From: Clostridium pasteurianum
GTDB taxonomy: Bacteria > Bacillota > Clostridia > Clostridiales > Clostridiaceae
Reading direction: 5' to 3'
NCBI RefSeq assembly: GCF_001705235.1
Contig: NZ_MCGV01000001.1
Span: 2,480,001 to 2,544,000 of the forward strand
DNA length: 64,000 bases
Shown: in pieces, positions 59,598 to 64,000 of the stretch
How the letters are laid out: the number at the start of each line of letters is the position of its first letter
How positions within the stretch are numbered: the first letter of the stretch is position 1
Program-made: the position numbers and the translations under genes
The notes under the pieces: generated by a model
Told to the model about the DNA's origin: nothing
Database searches by the model: none
Seen by the model: only the letters and a program-made list of their open reading frames with translations

Positions 59598-60800
59598 ATG
59601 AATGATATTGAAAATGAAATGAAAATAATAAAAAAGGGTGCAGATGAAATAATAGACACTAAGGAGCTGAAAGAAAAATTAATGAAAGCTCAAAGTGAAA
59701 ATAGGCCGTTAACAGTTAAGTTAGGGCTTGACCCAAGTGCACCTGACATACACCTTGGTCATGCAGTAGTACTTAGAAAGATGAAGCAACTTCAGGATTT
59801 GGGACATAAGATAGTTATAATAATAGGAGATTTTACCGGAATGATAGGTGATCCAACAGGAAAATCCAAGACGCGAAAGCAGCTTACTCGAGAGCAAGTT
59901 TTAGAGAATGCCAAAACTTATAGAAAACAAATATTTAAAATACTGGATGAGGATAAAACTGATTTAAGATTTAATAGTGAGTGGCTGGCAAAATTAAATT
60001 TTAAAGATGTAATTGAGCTTGCTTCAAAATATACGGTGGCAAGAATGCTTGAACGAGAAGATTTTAAGAAGAGGTTTAAAAATCAAGAGAGTATAGGAAT
60101 ACATGAATTTTTTTATCCTTTAATGCAGGCTTATGATTCACTGGCTATTAAAGCAGATATTGAATTTGGTGGCACTGACCAAAGATTTAATCTTTTAATG
60201 GGAAGAAGTCTTCAGGAGGAATATGGGCAGGAGAAGCAAATAGCTATATTTATGCCGCTGCTTGAAGGAATAGATGGCAAAGATAAGATGAGCAAGAGTT
60301 TAGGTAATTACATTGGAATAGAAGAAAAACCTCAAGATATGTACGTAAAAGTCATGCAGGTACCGGATAACTTAATAATAAAGTATTTTGAATTATGCAC
60401 AGATATACATCCAGATGTAATTGACGAAATTAAAGACAAACTCCAAAAAGATGAAGTTAATCCAAGGGATATTAAGATGAGGCTTGCTAGAGAAATTGTT
60501 AAATTATATCATGATGAAAAGAAATCAGAAGAAGCAGAAATGTACTTTAAAAATTTATTTCAAGAGAATAAAGTGCCCCATAACATATCTGAAATAAAAA
60601 TAACATCTAATGATAATTTGATTGATGCAATTGTTAAGTTTGATTCCAAAATTTCAAAAAGTGAGGCAAGACGACTTATAAGTCAGGGTGGAGTTAAGGT
60701 CAATGAAAATAAAATTACGGATTTTAATAAGTGTGTTTTAAAAAGCAATGATGTAATTAAGATAGGTAAAAAGAAAATTGTAAGAATACTAATAAAATAA
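59598..60800 (+). CDS. tyrS: tyrosyl-tRNA synthetase
   Basis: A 400-aa class I synthetase. HIGH motif HLGH (residues 52-55 in APDIHLGHAVVLRKMKQL), tyrosine pocket region GDFTGMIGDPTGKSKTRKQL, GGTDQRFNLLMGR and KMSKS (GKDKMSKSLGNYIG), with a C-terminal S4 RNA-binding domain (SKSEARRLISQGGVKVNE). The sequence type resembles the TyrZ/TyrRS2 branch. AAGGAGG precedes the ATG. Expression is controlled by the T-box leader. Confidence 0.96.
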   Translation: MNDIENEMKIIKKGADEIIDTKELKEKLMKAQSENRPLTVKLGLDPSAPDIHLGHAVVLRKMKQLQDLGHKIVIIIGDFTGMIGDPTGKSKTRKQLTREQVLENAKTYRKQIFKILDEDKTDLRFNSEWLAKLNFKDVIELASKYTVARMLEREDFKKRFKNQESIGIHEFFYPLMQAYDSLAIKADIEFGGTDQRFNLLMGRSLQEEYGQEKQIAIFMPLLEGIDGKDKMSKSLGNYIGIEEKPQDMYVKVMQVPDNLIIKYFELCTDIHPDVIDEIKDKLQKDEVNPRDIKMRLAREIVKLYHDEKKSEEAEMYFKNLFQENKVPHNISEIKITSNDNLIDAIVKFDSKISKSEARRLISQGGVKVNENKITDFNKCVLKSNDVIKIGKKKIVRILIK

Positions 60801-60895
60801 TTATTTGTAACATTCTACATGATTAGTTTATTTGGTATAATTAATAAAAAGGGATAATGAGATACAATAATTTATATTATGTAAGGGATGGTACT

Positions 60896-63181
60896 ATGAA
60901 GCAATATGGATTTGTATATGATAATTTTGAGCAAATGCAGTCTTTCATATATAGCAATAATATACATGAAAATGATAATATATTAATTCAAGTCTTTACT
61001 GGAGTAATTAATGTAAAATTCATTGAAAATATTATAAGTGAAATAATATCTATATTGCCACAAGCAGAAATCATAGGAACAACAACAGGCGGAGAGATAA
61101 AAGGTAAGGAAATACTCACAAATAACGTTGTGATATCAGTTACTATTTTTGACAAAGTAAAAATTAAATCAAAACTTTTAAATAGTAATGATAATGAGTA
61201 TGAATTGGGAGTTATTATTGCTAAGGAATTAATAGAGGATGACACAAAAGTTATTATTTTGTTTTCAGAAGGAGTAGCGACTAATAGCTTTGACATTCTT
61301 AAAGGAATACAATCAATAAATAGTAGTATTCCTATAAGTGGGGGTAAAGCTGGTGACAATGGGCATTTGAAGAACACGTTTGTTTTTACTAAGGAGGGTA
61401 TTAGTAAAAATGGTGCTGCAGCTGTTTCGCTTACTGGAAGACAGCTGAATGTTATAACAGAATACAGTTTTGGTTGGTCAACTATAGGAAAGCTTATGAC
61501 TGTTACTAAAGCGGAGAATGATAGAGTTTATACTATAGATAATATAAAAACCGCTGATATATATAGAAAGTATCTTGGAGATGAAGTGGCTAAAGAGCTT
61601 CCTACATCTGCATATGAATTCCCTTTAATAGTAATAAAGGATGGTATTAAAATAGCAAAAGTACCTTATGCTTGCAATGATGATGGTTCGTTAAGCTTTT
61701 TAAGTAATATTGAAGTTAATGATAAGGTAAAGTTCGGATTTGGAAACGTAAATATGTTAATAGATAGGTCTTTAGAGATATGTGATAGATTAGCAAAGAG
61801 AAATATTGAGGCTTTATTTGTTTACTCATGTTTCATAAGGAAATCTTTTATGAGAGAAAAAATTAATCTTGATATAGCGCCTCTAAATAGTATTGCCCCG
61901 ACTCTTGGCTTCTTTACAAATGGAGAATTTTTTACAATTAATAATTCAAGTAGGGTACTCAATGTATCTATGACAATACTAGGAGTTTCTGAGGGAAAAC
62001 AAGATTGTCGTAGTAATGGAAATTTAGGGGCTCAAAATGAAAGTCAAGTTAAAAGTTCCTTTGAGAAAGAGGAATTCAGAACAATTAAAGCATTCACAAA
62101 GCTTGTCGGGGAATCCACGAAGGAATTAGAAGAAGCTAATGAAGTGCTTAGAAAGCAAAATTGTAATATTCAAAAAATGAACAGTATAACAAAATCTATT
62201 TTTGAGATAAATAGTGAGATGATATCTACTTGCAAATTTGATAATTTTATGGAATTAATGCTGGATAAAATATTAGATATAATTAAAAAAGGCAAAATTG
62301 GGAGTATTTTATTAGTAGAAAATAATAGATTATATTATAAAGCCACTAGAGGATATATTACAAGTAAGATAAAAGATGTGACTTATAATATAAAGGAAGT
62401 GTACGACTTTAAAAAAATTGCTAATAATAATTTATTTAATCCTATAATTATTAAAAGTACTAAAAAACCTGTATTTTTTAATGACGGTAAGTTTAATTTA
62501 TGGAGGGATATTTTAGATGAAGAGCCAAAAGAAATTTTAACTTGCTGTATTGGAATTGATGGAGAGGTTGCAGGTCTTATTAATATATTTAATACTGATA
62601 GTAAAGATGATTTTGATGAAGAAGACAAAAACATATTTAAGTATATATGCTATGATATTGCTATAGCTTTAAAAAACATTAGATTATTGGAAGACGTTTT
62701 GCATATGTCTAGATATGATTATTTAACAGGAGTTTATAATAGAGGGTATTTTACGGAGAGGTTCAATGAAATTTTAGATAAATCAAAGAATCTAAAAACA
62801 ACTTTTATTGTATGTGGTATAGATTTAAATGACTTTAAGATTATTAATGATACATATGGTCATGAAAAAGGTGATGAAGTCTTAATAAAATTTGCAGAGA
62901 TTTTTAAAAATGAAATGGATAAGGATGATATTTTAGGAAGAAGTGGCGGAGACGAATTTACAGTTGTATTTGTTAATAAGAGTAAGAAACAAGTTGTAGA
63001 GACTATAAATAGAATTTCTAATGTACTTAAGAATTGTGATTTTGGGTTTGATAGTGATGTAGATGAAATTAGTTTTTCATATGGATTATCTGAATTTTTA
63101 AGTGATTCGGATGATGTTAGGGAACTTTTAAAAATGGCAGATAGAAAAATGTATAAAAAAAAGAGTATTATGAAGAAATAA
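60896..63181 (+). CDS. FIST-GAF-GGDEF diguanylate cyclase
   Basis: A 761-aa soluble protein. FIST N and C domains span residues 1 to about 380 (ILPQAEIIGTTTGGEIKGKE, ISGGKAGDNGHLKNTFVF, YSFGWSTIGK), followed by a coiled linker (EATKELEEANEVLRKQN region), a GAF domain (about 430-590) and a GGDEF domain (about 600-755) with SRYDYLTGVYNRGYF, DLNDFKIINDTYGHEKGDEV and the active-site GRSGGDEF intact. No EAL domain and no membrane segment. It should make cyclic di-GMP in response to a small ligand sensed by FIST and GAF. The start at ATG 60896 follows AAGGGATGG; ATG 60857 is an alternative. Confidence 0.88.
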   Translation: MKQYGFVYDNFEQMQSFIYSNNIHENDNILIQVFTGVINVKFIENIISEIISILPQAEIIGTTTGGEIKGKEILTNNVVISVTIFDKVKIKSKLLNSNDNEYELGVIIAKELIEDDTKVIILFSEGVATNSFDILKGIQSINSSIPISGGKAGDNGHLKNTFVFTKEGISKNGAAAVSLTGRQLNVITEYSFGWSTIGKLMTVTKAENDRVYTIDNIKTADIYRKYLGDEVAKELPTSAYEFPLIVIKDGIKIAKVPYACNDDGSLSFLSNIEVNDKVKFGFGNVNMLIDRSLEICDRLAKRNIEALFVYSCFIRKSFMREKINLDIAPLNSIAPTLGFFTNGEFFTINNSSRVLNVSMTILGVSEGKQDCRSNGNLGAQNESQVKSSFEKEEFRTIKAFTKLVGESTKELEEANEVLRKQNCNIQKMNSITKSIFEINSEMISTCKFDNFMELMLDKILDIIKKGKIGSILLVENNRLYYKATRGYITSKIKDVTYNIKEVYDFKKIANNNLFNPIIIKSTKKPVFFNDGKFNLWRDILDEEPKEILTCCIGIDGEVAGLINIFNTDSKDDFDEEDKNIFKYICYDIAIALKNIRLLEDVLHMSRYDYLTGVYNRGYFTERFNEILDKSKNLKTTFIVCGIDLNDFKIINDTYGHEKGDEVLIKFAEIFKNEMDKDDILGRSGGDEFTVVFVNKSKKQVVETINRISNVLKNCDFGFDSDVDEISFSYGLSEFLSDSDDVRELLKMADRKMYKKKSIMKK

Positions 63182-63218
63182 AAAATTAATTGGATATAAG
63201 GAAAGGTTATAAAGAATT

Positions 63219-64000
63219 ATGCATATTACAGGTAGAGAAGCCTATAAAAGGTTAGAAGAAAGAATTAATAGATTTCCTCAGGGTGCACCGCCATCTAAAA
63301 CCTTGTATAAAATATTAAGTATGCTTTTTACAGAAAAGGAGGCAGAACTCGTAGCAATGCTGCCTATTAAACCTTTTACTGTAAAAACTGCAAGTAGTAT
63401 TTGGAAGATGAATGAAGCTCAAGCAGAAAACATACTTCAAAAGCTGGCTTCAAAGGCAATTCTTATGGATATTGATTATGATGGAAAAAAGGAGTATTGT
63501 CTTCCACCTCCTATGATTGGATTTTTTGAATTTTCTCTTATGAGAACCAGAGATGATGTTGACCAAAAGACATTGTCGGAGCTTTATTTTCAATACCTGA
63601 ATGTAGAGGAAGATTTTATTAAGGACTTATTTTTAGGAACTGAAACTAGGTTTGGAAAGGTTTTTGTACAGGAAGGGGTTCTCTCTAAACAAAATGAACT
63701 GGAGATAATGGACTATGATAGAGCCAGTAATGTAATAAAAGAAGCTAGATTTATTACGGTAAGTATGTGCTTTTGCAGGCACAAGATGCATCATTTAGGT
63801 AAGGACTGCTATGCACCTATGGAAACTTGCTTGACTTTTGGAAATAGTGCTTATACTTTAAGTAAACATGGATACGGCAGAGCTATAGATTCAGCAGAGG
63901 CCTTGGATATATTAAATATGGCATATGATTATAATTTAGTTCAGTGCGGAGAAAATGTTAGAAGCGGCGGTGTATTTCTTTGTAATTGTTGTGGATGCTG
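63219..64000 (+). CDS. Fe-S/ferredoxin-type protein with winged-helix-like N-terminus (truncated by window edge)
   Basis: The frame is open from ATG 63219 to the window end (260 codons so far). It begins MHITGREAYKRLEERINRFP; residues about 40-95 look like a winged-helix region. The later part is cysteine-rich: SMCFCRHKMHHLGKDCYAPM, METCLTFG and FLCNCCGCC at the edge, after which a 4Fe-4S ferredoxin domain is usual in clostridial relatives. It probably binds one or more Fe-S clusters and acts in electron transfer or redox sensing. It starts 37 bases after the FIST-GGDEF gene. The C-terminus is outside the window. Confidence 0.7.
   Translation, partial: MHITGREAYKRLEERINRFPQGAPPSKTLYKILSMLFTEKEAELVAMLPIKPFTVKTASSIWKMNEAQAENILQKLASKAILMDIDYDGKKEYCLPPPMIGFFEFSLMRTRDDVDQKTLSELYFQYLNVEEDFIKDLFLGTETRFGKVFVQEGVLSKQNELEIMDYDRASNVIKEARFITVSMCFCRHKMHHLGKDCYAPMETCLTFGNSAYTLSKHGYGRAIDSAEALDILNMAYDYNLVQCGENVRSGGVFLCNCCGC

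Overview
The window is strongly AT-rich and reads as chromosome from a cluster I, solventogenic-type Clostridium. The evidence is spore germination genes (gerA/B/C type), the low-G+C Firmicute PolC, a T-box leader for tyrS, clostridial rlmH/walJ/murA neighbours, and a maltose PTS cluster (rpiR-type regulator, EIICB, GH4 6-phospho-alpha-glucosidase, EIIA) in the order I associate with C. acetobutylicum. The species assignment is inference. I saw no rRNA, tRNA, CRISPR array or intact insertion sequence.

Layout. 1-5.7 kb: end of a truncated gene; a MATE exporter with its TetR regulator and three matching palindromic operators; a MntA/HepT toxin-antitoxin pair; LacI and LysR regulators. 5.7-10.1 kb: ferredoxin-nitroreductase, a lactate dehydrogenase-family enzyme, a cupin protein, a decayed ICMT-like gene, and a methyltransferase behind a good Fur box. 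10.2-15.9 kb: a YtrA-type GntR regulator with an ABC exporter, a NatA/NatB-type ABC exporter and an auxin-efflux-family carrier. 16-22.7 kb: subtilisin-like protease, FmdB-type zinc ribbon, DUF606 transporter, DUF255 thioredoxin-domain protein, a dUTPase-like and a 2H-phosphoesterase-like protein (both with altered active sites). 22.8-26.7 kb: DUF1540 protein, murA, walJ, SEC-C protein, rlmH. 26.9-34.9 kb: accessory metabolism, acetyltransferases, a WYL regulator and a radical SAM protein.

35-41.8 kb is the accessory core. A 743-aa polymorphic toxin with a C-terminal WHH (HNH/EndoVII-like) nuclease tip is followed by a SMI1/KNR4 immunity gene. Next comes an orphan toxin tip fused at the DNA level to a broken integrase, with its own candidate immunity gene, bracketed by a 44-bp direct repeat that carries a terminator. 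A membrane protein and a metallophosphoesterase follow. 41.8-49.5 kb: HxlR/PhzF, the maltose PTS operon and a DeoR/HAD pair. 49.6-64 kb: polC, a DMT exporter, the gerA-B-C germinant receptor operon, T-box-tyrS, a FIST-GAF-GGDEF diguanylate cyclase and the start of an Fe-S protein.

The most distinctive unexplained signal is a family of about 175-185-bp, nearly fully self-complementary elements. They have related terminal inverted repeats and a shared central motif. Five copies sit just 3' of stop codons, always in the same orientation relative to the gene, and a sixth is a half copy. They look like mobile palindromes that serve as 3' ends or terminators of genes.
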